From Oscillospiraceae bacterium (GTDB lineage Bacteria; Bacillota; Clostridia; Oscillospirales; Acutalibacteraceae), in the NCBI GenBank assembly GCA_015066105.1, contig SVOY01000017.1, positions 1 through 44,170 of the forward strand: a stretch of 44,170 bases of DNA. The letters run 5' to 3'. Positions 1 to 8,376 of this stretch are shown here, piece by piece; the first letter of the stretch is position 1, and each line of letters opens with the position of its first letter. The notes under the pieces are model-generated. The model was given only the letters and a program-made list of their open reading frames with translations. It did no database searches and was not told where the DNA came from. Made by a program: the position numbers and the translations under genes.

Positions 1-33
1 AAAGGAGCTTTTTGTTGTATAACTTTTTATTAC

Positions 34-93
34 CCACCCGCATAGCGGGTGGTTGTCTGTTTCGGACATTCCGTCCTCAACTGGCTCAAGCCA
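34..93. repeat. Three consecutive short hairpins at the window edge
   Basis: Three perfect short stems follow one another: 34-52 (8-bp stem CCACCCGC/GCGGGTGG, 3-nt loop), 64-76 (GGAC/GTCC) and 82-93 (TGGCT/AGCCA, 2-nt loop). No gene covers 1-190. Serial small hairpins of this kind occur at ends of IS200/IS605 elements and in REP-like intergenic repeats, but no transposase is visible and the left side lies outside the window. Identity is therefore open. Confidence 0.35.
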
Positions 94-103
94 TTAAAAC
101 AAA

Positions 104-134
104 AAAGGCAGGTGTTTGATAAACACTTGCCTTT
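104..134 (-). terminator. Rho-independent terminator of ychF
   Basis: A 14-bp imperfect stem (AAAGGCAGGTGTTT paired with AAACACTTGCCTTT, 3-nt loop) lies downstream of the ychF stop. On the minus strand it is followed by TTTTTTGTTTT, as expected for an intrinsic terminator. Confidence 0.75.
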
Positions 135-190
135 AATTAATTTATTTATATAGCACCGACAGGTGCTTCTCGGCCCTTGACCCTGACTGC

Positions 191-1285
191 TTATACGTTG
201 AAAAGGAAGTGGACAATGTCGCCGTCCTTCATCACATATTCCTTGCCCTCGCTCTTCACAAGGCCCTTTTCCTTTGCCGCCGCAAGAGTGCCGCAGGCCA
301 TAAGGTTTTCAAAGGAAACAACCTCGGCACGGATAAAGCCTCTTTCAAAGTCAGAGTGAATTTTACCTGCCGCTTGAGGAGCCTTTGTACCCTTTTTGAT
401 TGTCCAGGCTCTTACCTCGGGCTGACCTGCAGTAAGATAAGATATAAGGCCTAAAAGGTCGTAGCTGCGCTGAATGAGAAGGTCAAGACCGCTTGACTCA
501 ACGCCCAGGTCAGTGAGAAACATCTCCTTATCCTCATCGGAAAGAGATGAGATTTCAGCCTCAAGGCCTGCACAGATAGGAAGCACCTGAGCACCCTCGG
601 CCTTTGCAATTTCAATAACGGCCTGATAGTTTGCGTTTGTATCAATGCCGGAAACGAAATCGTCCTCGCTCATATTGCAGGCGTAAATAACGGGCTTTGA
701 GGTGAGAAGCGCAACCTCTGAAAGCATTGCCTTTTCCTCGTCGGTACATTCAACGCTTCTTGCAGGCTTCTCGTTTTCAAGGGCCTCCTTCACACGCTTG
801 AGGAAATCCACCTCAGCGGCAAGGCTCTTATCGCCCTTCATTGCCTTTGATGTTCTGTCAATTCTTCTGTCAATCATTTCCATATCGGAAAGGATGAGCT
901 CAAGGTTAATTGTTTCGATATCTCTCTTTGCGTCAACACTGCCGTCAACGTGGATAATATCGTCATCCTCAAAGCAGCGTACAACGTGAATGATAGCATC
1001 AACCTCACGGATGTGTGAAAGGAACTTGTTGCCCAGACCCTCGCCCTTTGAAGCGCCCTTTACAAGGCCTGCAATGTCAACAAACTCAATTGTTGCAGGG
1101 GTGAACTTCACGGGGTTGTACATTTCGCGGAGCTTATCAAGTCTCGCATCGGGAACGGCAACAACGCCCACGTTGGGCTCGATTGTGCAGAAGGCATAGT
1201 TTGCCGACTGTGCTCCTGCATTTGTAATTGCATTAAAAAGTGTGCTCTTGCCAACATTGGGCAAGCCTACTATACCTAATTTCAT
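191..1285 (-). CDS. ychF: Redox-regulated ATPase YchF (Obg-like ATPase)
   Basis: 364 residues, the usual length for YchF/OLA1, a cytoplasmic P-loop ATPase of the Obg family that associates with ribosomes and is linked to stress responses. Visible features are the Walker A motif GLPNVGKST at residues 7-15, the G3-like [10 protein letters not shown] at about 70, and a C-terminal TGS-like domain ending in [12 protein letters not shown]. The G4 position reads NMSE rather than NKxD, in line with the relaxed nucleotide specificity (ATP over GTP) known for this family. The ATG start at 1285 has a weak upstream GAGG. The gene stands alone and ends at a strong terminator. A housekeeping gene with nothing unusual in its sequence. 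Confidence 0.96.
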   Translation of the reverse strand: MKLGIVGLPNVGKSTLFNAITNAGAQSANYAFCTIEPNVGVVAVPDARLDKLREMYNPVKFTPATIEFVDIAGLVKGASKGEGLGNKFLSHIREVDAIIHVVRCFEDDDIIHVDGSVDAKRDIETINLELILSDMEMIDRRIDRTSKAMKGDKSLAAEVDFLKRVKEALENEKPARSVECTDEEKAMLSEVALLTSKPVIYACNMSEDDFVSGIDTNANYQAVIEIAKAEGAQVLPICAGLEAEISSLSDEDKEMFLTDLGVESSGLDLLIQRSYDLLGLISYLTAGQPEVRAWTIKKGTKAPQAAGKIHSDFERGFIRAEVVSFENLMACGTLAAAKEKGLVKSEGKEYVMKDGDIVHFLFNV

Positions 1286-1307
1286 AATTTATTAACCTCG
1301 TTTTTTT

Positions 1308-1356
1308 TAGTAGTCAGTAGTCAGTAGCCAGTAGTCAGGAAATTGCTTCGCAATTT
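1308..1356. repeat. TAGTCAG tandem repeat and adjacent perfect palindrome
   Basis: Upstream of ychF there are about four copies of a 7-nt unit (TAGTCAG, one copy TAGCCAG) at 1308-1339, directly followed by a perfect AAATTGC-TTC-GCAATTT hairpin at 1340-1356. It is non-coding and of unknown function, and looks like a dispersed intergenic repeat. Confidence 0.5.
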
Positions 1357-1447
1357 ATGATTTACTGTCTTACCTTTACTGAGGTTTTTTCCGGCGGAAA
1401 GATACCTTCTGTTGAATCAGATGTTCACCGCGATTGCGAATTGCAAA

Positions 1448-2734
1448 TTACTCAGCGGTAGCTGAAATAAGTGCCTGCTCAATATCGGCGATAATATCAT
1501 CAGCGTCCTCAATGCCTACCGAAAGGCGGATAAGGTCGCTCTTTACGCCGCAGTCTTCAAGCTGCTCTTCCGTAAGCTGACGGTGAGTTGTTGAAGCAGG
1601 ATGGAGACAGCAGGTTTTTGTGTCTGCAACATGGGTTACGATAGAGGCAAGCTTAAGCGAATCCATAAACCTTGTTGCGGCCTCTCTGCCGCCCTTTACG
1701 CCGAAGGAAACAACTCCGCAGGTGCCGTTGGGCATATACTTTTTGGCAATTTCATACTGGGGGTCGCTTTCAAGGCCGGGATATGAAACCCAGGAAACAA
1801 GGTCGCTCTTTTCAAGATATTTTGCAACCTTAAGTGCATTTTCGCAATGTCTTTCCATACGAAGTGCAAGGGTCTCAAGGCCGAGGTTGAGAAGGAATGC
1901 GTTCTGGGGACCGGGGATTGAGCCGAGGTCTCTCATAAGCTGAACAACGCACTTTGTTATGTATGCGCCCTTGCCGAAGCGTTCCGTATAGGTAATGCCG
2001 TGGTAGCTGTCGTCGGGAGTGGTAAGTCCGGGATACTTGTCACTCTTTGTCCAGTCAAAGTTACCGCTGTCAACAATAACGCCGCCTACCTGAGTTGCGT
2101 GACCGTCCATATACTTTGTGGTTGAATGAGTGATAATATCAACACCGTATTTGAATGCCTGGCAGTTGATGGGTGTGGGGAAGGTGTTATCCACAATAAG
2201 GGGCACGCCGTGAGCGTGAGCCGCATTTGCAAACTTTTCAATATCGAGAACCTGGAGTGAGGGATTTGAAAGAGTTTCGCCGAAAACTGCCTTTGTGTTT
2301 TCTCTGAAGGCGGCATTAAGCTCCTCCTCGCTGCAATCGGGAGTAACAAAAGTGAACTCAATACCGAGCTTACGCAGTGTTACATTGAAAAGGTTAAAGG
2401 TACCGCCGTAGATTGCGCTTGAAGCAACAACATGGTCACCTGCATTACAGATATTGAAAATTGCAAAGAAGTTTGCCGCCTGACCCGATGAGGTAAGCAC
2501 TGCGGCAACACCGCCCTCAAGGTCGGCAATTTTTGCGGCAACAGCGTCATTTGTGGGATTCTGCAGACGGGTATAGAAATAGCCCGAAGCCTCAAGGTCA
2601 AAAAGCTTGCCCATTTCAACGCTTGAATCGTATTTATAGGTTGTGCTCTGATAGATGGGGAGCTGTCTGGGCTCACCGTTTTTGGGAGTATAGCCTGAAT
2701 GTATACATTTTGTAGCGGGTCTGTAATCGCTCAT
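1448..2734 (-). CDS. metY: O-acetylhomoserine sulfhydrylase (Cys/Met metabolism PLP enzyme)
   Basis: 428 residues from the chosen start. A fold-type I PLP enzyme of the Cys/Met metabolism family. It should condense O-acetylhomoserine with sulfide (or methanethiol) to give homocysteine (or methionine) in the cytoplasm. The PLP lysine lies in THSTTKYMDGH, and the N-terminal CIHSGY and the LYQS-like PIYQSTTY segments are typical. The length (about 430) favours MetY over the shorter cystathionine gamma-synthase/lyase members (about 380-400), although specificity cannot be proven from sequence. Two in-frame ATGs exist. The one at 2734 (MSDYRPATK) is preferred because AAAGAGG sits 8 nt upstream of it, while the ATG at 2740 almost touches that site. 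Confidence 0.93.
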   Translation of the reverse strand: MSDYRPATKCIHSGYTPKNGEPRQLPIYQSTTYKYDSSVEMGKLFDLEASGYFYTRLQNPTNDAVAAKIADLEGGVAAVLTSSGQAANFFAIFNICNAGDHVVASSAIYGGTFNLFNVTLRKLGIEFTFVTPDCSEEELNAAFRENTKAVFGETLSNPSLQVLDIEKFANAAHAHGVPLIVDNTFPTPINCQAFKYGVDIITHSTTKYMDGHATQVGGVIVDSGNFDWTKSDKYPGLTTPDDSYHGITYTERFGKGAYITKCVVQLMRDLGSIPGPQNAFLLNLGLETLALRMERHCENALKVAKYLEKSDLVSWVSYPGLESDPQYEIAKKYMPNGTCGVVSFGVKGGREAATRFMDSLKLASIVTHVADTKTCCLHPASTTHRQLTEEQLEDCGVKSDLIRLSVGIEDADDIIADIEQALISATAE

Positions 2735-2792
2735 TTTCATAGCCTCTTTCGTAGTTTATTTTCACAAAAAGCTGTGATTTCTTCAATTTTTA

Positions 2793-2821
2793 ATTATATT
2801 ACAATATAAGGAAGAAGTCAA
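2793..2821 (-). promoter_or_regulatory. Sigma-A type promoter of metY
   Basis: On the minus strand TTGACT (2816-2821) and TATAAT (2793-2798) are separated by 17 nt, about 60 nt upstream of the metY start. This is near consensus for the housekeeping sigma factor. No S-box or T-box leader could be recognised in the short gap. Confidence 0.65.
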
Positions 2822-2883
2822 GGAGGAAATATGCCAGAGTAGTGAGTAATGATAAGTAAAGCTAAGACTGTAAATTACAAAAA

Positions 2884-2916
2884 AACACCGTCAAAGCACA
2901 AGACTTTAACGGTGTT
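2884..2916 (-). terminator. Terminator downstream of the GPH symporter operon
   Basis: Stem AACACCGTCAAAG with CTTTAACGGTGTT (one bulge), followed on the minus strand by TTTTTTTG. It lies about 65 nt past the stop of the HEYGH membrane protein and so closes that transcript. Confidence 0.7.
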
Positions 2917-2944
2917 ACTTTTTGTTCTGCGCTCGCCGCGCGGC

Positions 2945-2966
2945 ATTCTTTCTTGTAAGAAAGAAT
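2945..2966. repeat. Perfect 10-bp inverted repeat
   Basis: ATTCTTTCTT and AAGAAAGAAT are exact reverse complements with a 2-nt gap. They sit next to a GC-rich GCTCGCCGCGCGGC tract (2931-2944), just downstream of the small membrane protein gene. It could be an intergenic repeat or a second transcript-end hairpin. Confidence 0.45.
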
Positions 2967-2979
2967 CAAAGAACTTTAC

Positions 2980-3516
2980 TTATTCGCCTTTTTCCTGCTT
3001 TTCTGCTAAAGAGGTGTGGTTGAAGTCGGGAGCCTGAATAAGACCGCTGAACTTCTGACCCCAGAGGTCAGCCCACTTTTCGCAGTAAACTGCATTGTAA
3101 GGAACCTTGTTCTTCTGTCTGTATTTTTTGAAGCAATTGCACCAGATAACTGAGGGAAGTGCAATCACAAGATAATAAAGAGGACCGAGGAGAAGGCACT
3201 GCCATGTGTGACCGTATTCGTGAATTCTGCAGTTATAGCTCCATGTCTTGCTCTTGGGCTGGTCCTTAATAAAAATAAAGAGTCCCATTGAAAGTCCGCC
3301 GCCGCTCCAGGGCATATAAACTATCTTTGAATAACCGAAGTGCTGCCAGCGGTAGCCCTTGATTTTTGTAAAGAACAGGAACATAAGTCCGCCTACAAGG
3401 TTTACGGGCAGACCCCAGGTCCACTGAATGAGATAGAACACAAAGTCCTTAACAGAGTTAAGAAAGCTTTTCTCCTTTTTGGGAGGCTCTTTTACTGTAA
3501 TATCAATTTTCGTCAT
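2980..3516 (-). CDS. Small membrane protein with HEYGH motif (possible metalloprotease-like)
   Basis: 178 residues, not assigned to a named family. Two or three hydrophobic stretches are visible: about 25-50 (FVFYLIQWTWGLPVNLVGG), about 70-82 and about 108-127 (LLLGPLYYLVIALPSVIWC). Between them lies HEYGHTWQ at about residue 99, a match to the HExxH zinc-ligand pattern. EKWAD follows about 47 residues later and could provide a third ligand. This arrangement suggests a membrane-embedded, gluzincin-like hydrolase, but the pattern is short and activity is inference only. A clear AAAGGAG precedes the ATG. The gene starts 17 nt after the symporter stop, so the two are probably co-transcribed. It might process or assist a partner at the membrane. 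Confidence 0.8.
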   Translation of the reverse strand: MTKIDITVKEPPKKEKSFLNSVKDFVFYLIQWTWGLPVNLVGGLMFLFFTKIKGYRWQHFGYSKIVYMPWSGGGLSMGLFIFIKDQPKSKTWSYNCRIHEYGHTWQCLLLGPLYYLVIALPSVIWCNCFKKYRQKNKVPYNAVYCEKWADLWGQKFSGLIQAPDFNHTSLAEKQEKGE

Positions 3517-3533
3517 GGTTAAGTCTCCTTTTA

Positions 3534-5282
3534 TTATTCTTCATCAATAGCGGCCTTTACTGCCTCGATTGAATCGTTTTCTGTTTTTTGCTCTTGCTTC
3601 TGAGCCCTCTTGCCTTCCTTTGAGTTTCTGATTTTCTTCATCTCGTTCTCAATATCAACAAGAATCTGATACTCGCCGTTTTCATTGAGCTCAAGAGTCT
3701 GAGCATCCGCACTGTCGTTATCCTTACCAAGCCAGGTGCTTTCGTATTTCTGGCCGGAAATCTTTTCCATAACAACAATCTCCTCTGCATCAAGGGCAAC
3801 TGCACCGTATTTGTGCTTTGTGGCAACTGCCGCACGGATAAGCGTATGCTCCTTCTTTGTCATCTGGAAGCGGTGCAGAAGGTAAAGGGAAATAAGGGTG
3901 AAGAATATAGGAGCAAAGGTCATACAGATTCTTACACCTAAAAGTGCACTGTCTGACTGCTGATACATCATACCCGGGTTTGCTGCCTCCCACTTTTCAA
4001 CCTCATCACCAACAACAAGACCGAAGCCGCCGAGAATAAACATAACAACCGAGCTCATAACACCTGAAATAGTCTTTTTGATAAAGGTGTTGAAGGTACC
4101 GATAACGCCCTCACGTCTTCTGCCGGTGATAAGCTCGTCAACGTCTGAAATATCGGGGAGAATGTTTGTTGCAACATAGCCGAGGCCCGACTTACCGAAG
4201 GGATAAAGCACGGCTGTAGCCATAAGAAGAATTTTCCAAATAATTGAGGTTTCGTTTTCGGCTGTGGGGTTCATAAACAGGCATACGGCAAAGCCTGCAA
4301 TCATAAGGGGTGTTACAATAGCACCGCACTTTTTCTTGCCGAATTTAATTGTAAGAGCGTAGTTGAGCGGGAAGGATGATGCCTCGAATACGCCTGCTAT
4401 AGTTGTGAAAAGAGTATAGTAGCTGGGGAGCTTTGCAACATATTCAATGTAATAAATAAGGGTTGTTGTGTAGAAATATGTTGCAATGTTATAGCAAAGG
4501 CTCATAAAGAAATACTCACGGAAGGCCTTGTTTTTTACAACATATCTGTATTCATTCATAAGGAATCTGAAATCAAACTTGTCCACCTTAAGGTCAAGCG
4601 AGGGCTTTTCTCTTACACGCTTGAAGGTGGTGAAAAGGCTCAGACCGTAAACCGCCGCAAGAATAAGACCTGCTATAAGCATGGGCTTTTGTGCACCTGC
4701 CTGAGGTGTGCTGAAGCCGAAGGAGCCGAGAACTGCGGAAACGAGGAAGAATGACGGGAACATACCGAAGGAGTTGAAAATATAGCCTACGGAGTTATAC
4801 TGTATTCGCAAATCATAGTCGGGAGCAAGCTCGGGAAGCATTGCAACATGAGGAATATCAATAACGGTATATGCTGTTTTATAAAGCATATAAGCAAATG
4901 TGAAATATAAAAAGGTCTTTACGGGCTCGGTTCTGCCGTCAAAACCGTAGCCGTTCCACATCATAATAAATGAAAGGCAAAGAAGCGGCATACCCCAAAG
5001 TATATAGCGTCTGTGCTTACCGTACTTTGAACGGGTTCTGTCGGTAATTATGCCCATCAGGGGGTCTGTGATTGCGTCCCACACAACTGCCACGGTGGTT
5101 ACAAGACCTGCCCAGGCAAGGGGAAGATTTACAACGTCGGTGAGGAATTTCATGTAATAAAGACTTACAACATAGCCTGCACCTGAGGTTGTGATGTTTG
5201 CGCTGCTGTAGTTCATCATAGGTACAACATCATTCTTGAAGGTACCCTTGACGCCTATCAGCTTAAGGATTTTTTGTTCCAT
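3534..5282 (-). CDS. GPH-family MFS sugar:cation symporter
   Basis: 582 residues from the chosen start. A polytopic inner-membrane transporter of the glycoside-pentoside-hexuronide:cation symporter family (MelB/XylP-like). The N-terminal LYYMKFLTDVVNLP, the loop DAITDPLMGIITDRTRSKYGKHRRY and several further hydrophobic spans are typical. The usual size is 450-480 residues. Here a charged cytoplasmic tail of about 100 residues (after about 480) ends in many Lys/Glu and is not the EIIA-like domain of some lactose permeases. The substrate is unknown, presumably a glycoside or uronide. The ATG at 5282 (MEQKI) is chosen because GAGG lies 9-10 nt upstream. The in-frame GTG at 5294 is itself part of that GAGGTG. 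Confidence 0.9.
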   Translation of the reverse strand: MEQKILKLIGVKGTFKNDVVPMMNYSSANITTSGAGYVVSLYYMKFLTDVVNLPLAWAGLVTTVAVVWDAITDPLMGIITDRTRSKYGKHRRYILWGMPLLCLSFIMMWNGYGFDGRTEPVKTFLYFTFAYMLYKTAYTVIDIPHVAMLPELAPDYDLRIQYNSVGYIFNSFGMFPSFFLVSAVLGSFGFSTPQAGAQKPMLIAGLILAAVYGLSLFTTFKRVREKPSLDLKVDKFDFRFLMNEYRYVVKNKAFREYFFMSLCYNIATYFYTTTLIYYIEYVAKLPSYYTLFTTIAGVFEASSFPLNYALTIKFGKKKCGAIVTPLMIAGFAVCLFMNPTAENETSIIWKILLMATAVLYPFGKSGLGYVATNILPDISDVDELITGRRREGVIGTFNTFIKKTISGVMSSVVMFILGGFGLVVGDEVEKWEAANPGMMYQQSDSALLGVRICMTFAPIFFTLISLYLLHRFQMTKKEHTLIRAAVATKHKYGAVALDAEEIVVMEKISGQKYESTWLGKDNDSADAQTLELNENGEYQILVDIENEMKKIRNSKEGKRAQKQEQKTENDSIEAVKAAIDEE

Positions 5283-5393
5283 TAAAAAGAACACCTCTGC
5301 TTTCTGTATAATGTTATAATTTTAACATTTTAATCGAATAAAGTCAAGGAAAGTGAGTCTTTTAAGAGCAAATTTAACCTTACCGCAAAAGCT

Positions 5394-5423
5394 AAAGGCG
5401 ACACCCGAAAAGTATCGCCTTTT
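5394..5423. terminator. Terminator after the first SGNH-like gene
   Basis: Stem AAAGGCGA/TCGCCTTT with ACAC/GTAT inner pairing, just past the stop at 5429. The plus-strand side has TTTTATTATT. On the minus strand the following sequence is weaker in T. It probably ends the 7797-5429 transcript. Confidence 0.5.
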
Positions 5424-5428
5424 ATTAT

Positions 5429-6589
5429 TCAGCTTTGCACGGCCGCTGCCTGTGCAGCACTTGTCGGAACGGTAGCTTTCTCTGCTGCAGCCGCCTGCTC
5501 AGCCGCTGCCTGTTCTTCCTTGGCCTTTTTAGCTGCTTCCAGCTTTGCAATAGCCGTCTTTACATTATCGTAGGTGCCCTCCCACTGGCTGTATCGTTCA
5601 TCGCCTCTTCGGTCGGGCAGGTCATAATTCTGCTTGAGATAGCTGATAAAGCGCTCTGAAAACTTTTCCGAGCCGTAGTAGTTTACGTGGTCGGGATTAT
5701 AGAAGTCGTTCTGAAGGTCGTAGATGCTTTCATCAAGGTCACAGTAAACGTAATTGTAGCCTTCCTCATCAAGAATATCGCAAAGGGTGTTGAGTCTCCT
5801 TGTGTCTCTTGCATTCTGCTCATGGGGAGTGTTAAGGAAAAGGACTTCAAAATCCTGAGTTTCAAAGTAATCAAGAAGCTCGTAAAGTGCCTCAAGACAA
5901 ACCGGGTCAATAGCCTGCCTTTTTTCGGTTACAACGGTGGTAACCTTTTTTGGCGAGGGTCTTATTGAAAGCTTTTTGTGAATAAAGGCTCCCATATAGG
6001 GTGAAACCTTATACTCCGTTTCAGCGTACGGATCAAAATCGTCCTCACTCCACCTTGAGTGATACTTTATAAAGGTGAATAAATAGGAAAGGTCAAAGCG
6101 GTCCTCGCCTTCAACGTTTTCACTGATTACCTCAAGGGTCTTGCTTATTGTATCAAGCCTTGTAAGAGAGAAGAAGGGCAGAGCCTCGGCAAAGGTTCTT
6201 GCACGCACCTCATACCTTTCGGCATCTGCGCCGGTGTAGGTTGCAGTAAAGGCTCTCATATCAAGCACAACAAGCTTGAGGGTATCGTGTCTTCTTGCAA
6301 AATCCTTGACCATCGGCAGCATAAGCCAGGCGGGATAGCCGTCGGTTGCAAAGGCAAAGGATGCAATACCCTGCTCCTCATATGCCTTGGAGGCAAGCCA
6401 GTATCTGTCTATTCCGCTTGTGCCGAGAAAAGCCACGTCAAGGGTATCCTCTTCAAGCTCAAAATATGCTCTTGTCTTATACGTGCTTGCACGATTTGAG
6501 CCGTTCTGAAAAACGTCACTGAGAAAAGTGAACATACATAACAGCACAAGCGCAAATACAACAGCACGGAATAATTGCTTTTTGGTCAT
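5429..6589 (-). CDS. Membrane-anchored SGNH/DltD-like protein, copy 2
   Basis: 386 residues. An N-terminal signal anchor (residues 8-25, hydrophobic) is followed by an extracytoplasmic region. The block-I-like LGTSGIDRYWLASKA has GTS rather than GDS, then come LVVLDMRAF, LNTPHEQN and the block-V-like NPDHVNYYGSEKF, with a DxxH arrangement. This resembles the SGNH-type proteins found near surface-polymer O-acylation systems (DltD/AlgX-like), but no MBOAT acyltransferase is near. The C-terminus is a low-complexity Lys/Glu/Ala tail rich in poly-Ala. It is about half identical to the next gene, so the pair arose by duplication. GGAAGG precedes the ATG. The substrate is unknown. Confidence 0.8.
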   Translation of the reverse strand: MTKKQLFRAVVFALVLLCMFTFLSDVFQNGSNRASTYKTRAYFELEEDTLDVAFLGTSGIDRYWLASKAYEEQGIASFAFATDGYPAWLMLPMVKDFARRHDTLKLVVLDMRAFTATYTGADAERYEVRARTFAEALPFFSLTRLDTISKTLEVISENVEGEDRFDLSYLFTFIKYHSRWSEDDFDPYAETEYKVSPYMGAFIHKKLSIRPSPKKVTTVVTEKRQAIDPVCLEALYELLDYFETQDFEVLFLNTPHEQNARDTRRLNTLCDILDEEGYNYVYCDLDESIYDLQNDFYNPDHVNYYGSEKFSERFISYLKQNYDLPDRRGDERYSQWEGTYDNVKTAIAKLEAAKKAKEEQAAAEQAAAAEKATVPTSAAQAAAVQS

Positions 6590-6624
6590 TGTTATCCTTC
6601 CTTCGGGGTTGATAAAGCCGTTTA

Positions 6625-7797
6625 TCAGCTTTCTGTCTCAGCGTTCTGCGTTACCGTCTCGGTAGTGGCCTGGGTGGTTGTCTGAGCGGCGGCCTCCTGG
6701 GCCTCCTTCTCTTCGGCTGCTTTTCTTTTTGCCTCAAGAATAGCCTCCCAGCCGGTTATGGCTTTTCTGATGTTTGCATAGGTGCCCTCCCACTGAGACC
6801 AATGCTCGTCGCCTCTGCGGTCAGGGAAATCATAGTTTTCGGTAAGATATTCCATAAACACATCGGTAAACTTTTCCGCACCGTAGTAGTTTGTGTGCTC
6901 CGGATTGTAAAAATCGTTCTGAAGGTCATAAATATCACCGTCAAGGTCGTAGTGGATATACTTAAAGCCCTCTTCATCAAGAATATCGCGGATAGTATTC
7001 TGTCTTGTCGTCTCCGTCTTGGTCTGTGAATGAGGCGTGTTGAGGAAAATCACCTCAAAATCCTGGTCCTTTGCCCAATCAAGAAGCTCATAAAGATTTT
7101 CAAGGCAAACGGGGTCAAGTGCAAGTCTTTCCTCTGTAACATAGGTTGTTGCAGGCTCGGAAAGCGTTCTGAGTGTATAGGACTTATTGATAAATGCACC
7201 CATATAATCAGAGGTTACATATTCCGTTTCGGCATATAAATCAAAGTCCTTCTCGCTCCACCTTGAGTGATGCTTGATGAAGTTGAAAAAATAGGAAAGG
7301 TTAAAGCGGCTTTCGCCCTCAACGTTTTCGCTTATGATTTCAAGCGTTCTGTCAATAACCTGAAGCCTTGCAAGAGAGAAGAAGGGCAGAGCCTCCACGG
7401 TAATTCTTGCACGGTTTTCGTATCTGTTGAGACCTACGTTGACATAATTTGCGGTAAAGGGTCTCATATCTATAATGAGAAGCTGAAGGTTATCGTGCTT
7501 TCTTGCAATATCCTTGGCCATTGGAAGCATAGCCCATGAGGGGAAATGGTTGATTGCAAAGGAATAAGAGGCCATTCCCTTTTCTTCGTATGCCTTTGAT
7601 GCAAGCCAGTATCTGTCAATACCGCTTGTGCCGAGCAGGGCAAAATCAAGAGTATCCTGCTCAAGATTGTAGTAGGTTCTTACAGGAGTTGTATTTCTGC
7701 GGTTGGGTTCGTTTTCAAACACGTCGCTCAAAAAACAGAACATACATAACATAACAAGGAAAAATGCGACGGCGCGAAGAAGTTGTTTTTTCGTCAT
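6625..7797 (-). CDS. Membrane-anchored SGNH/DltD-like protein, copy 1
   Basis: 390 residues, first gene of the tandem pair. It shares with copy 2 the N-terminal MTKKQL anchor, LGTSGIDRYWLASKAYEE, LNTPHSQ, NDFYNPEHTNYYGAEKF and FPDRRGDEHWSQWEGTY. The conserved Ser of GTS and the terminal Asp/His are candidate catalytic residues. It sits on the outer face of the membrane, judging from its N-terminal anchor. The tail differs from copy 2: it is Thr/Gln-rich (TTTQATTETVTQ) rather than Ala-rich, so the tails have diverged faster than the core. Copy 2 follows after 35 nt, in one operon. Specific role unknown. Confidence 0.8.
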   Translation of the reverse strand: MTKKQLLRAVAFFLVMLCMFCFLSDVFENEPNRRNTTPVRTYYNLEQDTLDFALLGTSGIDRYWLASKAYEEKGMASYSFAINHFPSWAMLPMAKDIARKHDNLQLLIIDMRPFTANYVNVGLNRYENRARITVEALPFFSLARLQVIDRTLEIISENVEGESRFNLSYFFNFIKHHSRWSEKDFDLYAETEYVTSDYMGAFINKSYTLRTLSEPATTYVTEERLALDPVCLENLYELLDWAKDQDFEVIFLNTPHSQTKTETTRQNTIRDILDEEGFKYIHYDLDGDIYDLQNDFYNPEHTNYYGAEKFTDVFMEYLTENYDFPDRRGDEHWSQWEGTYANIRKAITGWEAILEAKRKAAEEKEAQEAAAQTTTQATTETVTQNAETES

Positions 7798-7884
7798 CTT
7801 TTTTTCGTCCTCCCGGGCTGATGAGCCCTGTTTTTTCTGAATTCATCCTGTGCTTAAGCTGTAAAACAGCACAGACACACCCAA

Positions 7885-7912
7885 ATTATATGTTTCAATA
7901 TATAGCTTTCAG
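7885..7912 (-). promoter_or_regulatory. Candidate promoter of the SGNH-like pair
   Basis: CTGAAA (7907-7912) and TATAAT (7885-7890) are spaced 16 nt on the minus strand, about 90 nt upstream of the first SGNH-like start. A GGGCT-CATC-AGCCC hairpin lies in the leader, directly before the GGAGG. Confidence 0.45.
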
Positions 7913-8007
7913 TATTTTACCACAACTTTCTGAAAAGTGCAATGATTTTTTCACATTTTCCTTTACTTACTGCCGTGCAAGAGGCAACCCGGCCGCAAGC
8001 ATAAAGC

Positions 8008-8030
8008 CGGAGACTGAAAAACAGTCTCCG
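8008..8030. terminator. Terminator after moaD-like gene
   Basis: A perfect 9-bp stem CGGAGACTG/CAGTCTCCG with a 5-nt loop, 17 nt past the stop of the MoaD-like gene. There is no strong T-run on the minus strand, so its efficiency is uncertain. Confidence 0.5.
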
Positions 8031-8046
8031 ACCTGATAATATTTCA

Positions 8047-8376
8047 TCAGCCACCTGCCGCGGGAGAAAGAAGCCACACCTCGTCTCCGTCTGCGAGCTT
8101 TTTGCCCTTACGCATACATCTTTCGCCGTTTACATATACAACCGCATCCTTGAACTGAAGCTTTTCGTGATATTCAAGGGCGGGATTTTTGGGCTTTATG
8201 TATTTGACATTGGGGTCATTTTTCATTCTTTCAAGCTCTTCCTTGTCTTCCTTGTAGCCCTGGGCCATTCTCCAGGAAATGACCTCAAATATGTCATTAA
8301 CGGTCCGGGCTTCGGTTTCAAGGTTGCTGAAGCCTGTAGTAGTGCGGATAACACCGAAAATTTTAACCTTTACCAT
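8047..8376 (-). CDS. MoaD/ThiS-family sulfur-carrier-like protein
   Basis: 109 residues. A beta-grasp ubiquitin-like protein. The N-terminal MVKVKIFGVIR strand, GDEVWLLSPAAGG and the C-terminal GG match MoaD, the small subunit of molybdopterin synthase. MoaD is adenylated at its C-terminal Gly by MoeB and then thiolated. It is longer than classic MoaD (about 80) because of an insert around residues 45-65 (DKEELERMKNDPNVKYI). The start at 8376 is chosen because GGAGG lies 9 nt upstream. That start lies inside the aldehyde oxidoreductase gene (14-nt overlap), so translation is coupled. With the ThiF-like gene two positions upstream, it probably serves pterin sulfuration for the tungsten enzyme. 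No MoaE is visible. Confidence 0.85.
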   Translation of the reverse strand: MVKVKIFGVIRTTTGFSNLETEARTVNDIFEVISWRMAQGYKEDKEELERMKNDPNVKYIKPKNPALEYHEKLQFKDAVVYVNGERCMRKGKKLADGDEVWLLSPAAGG

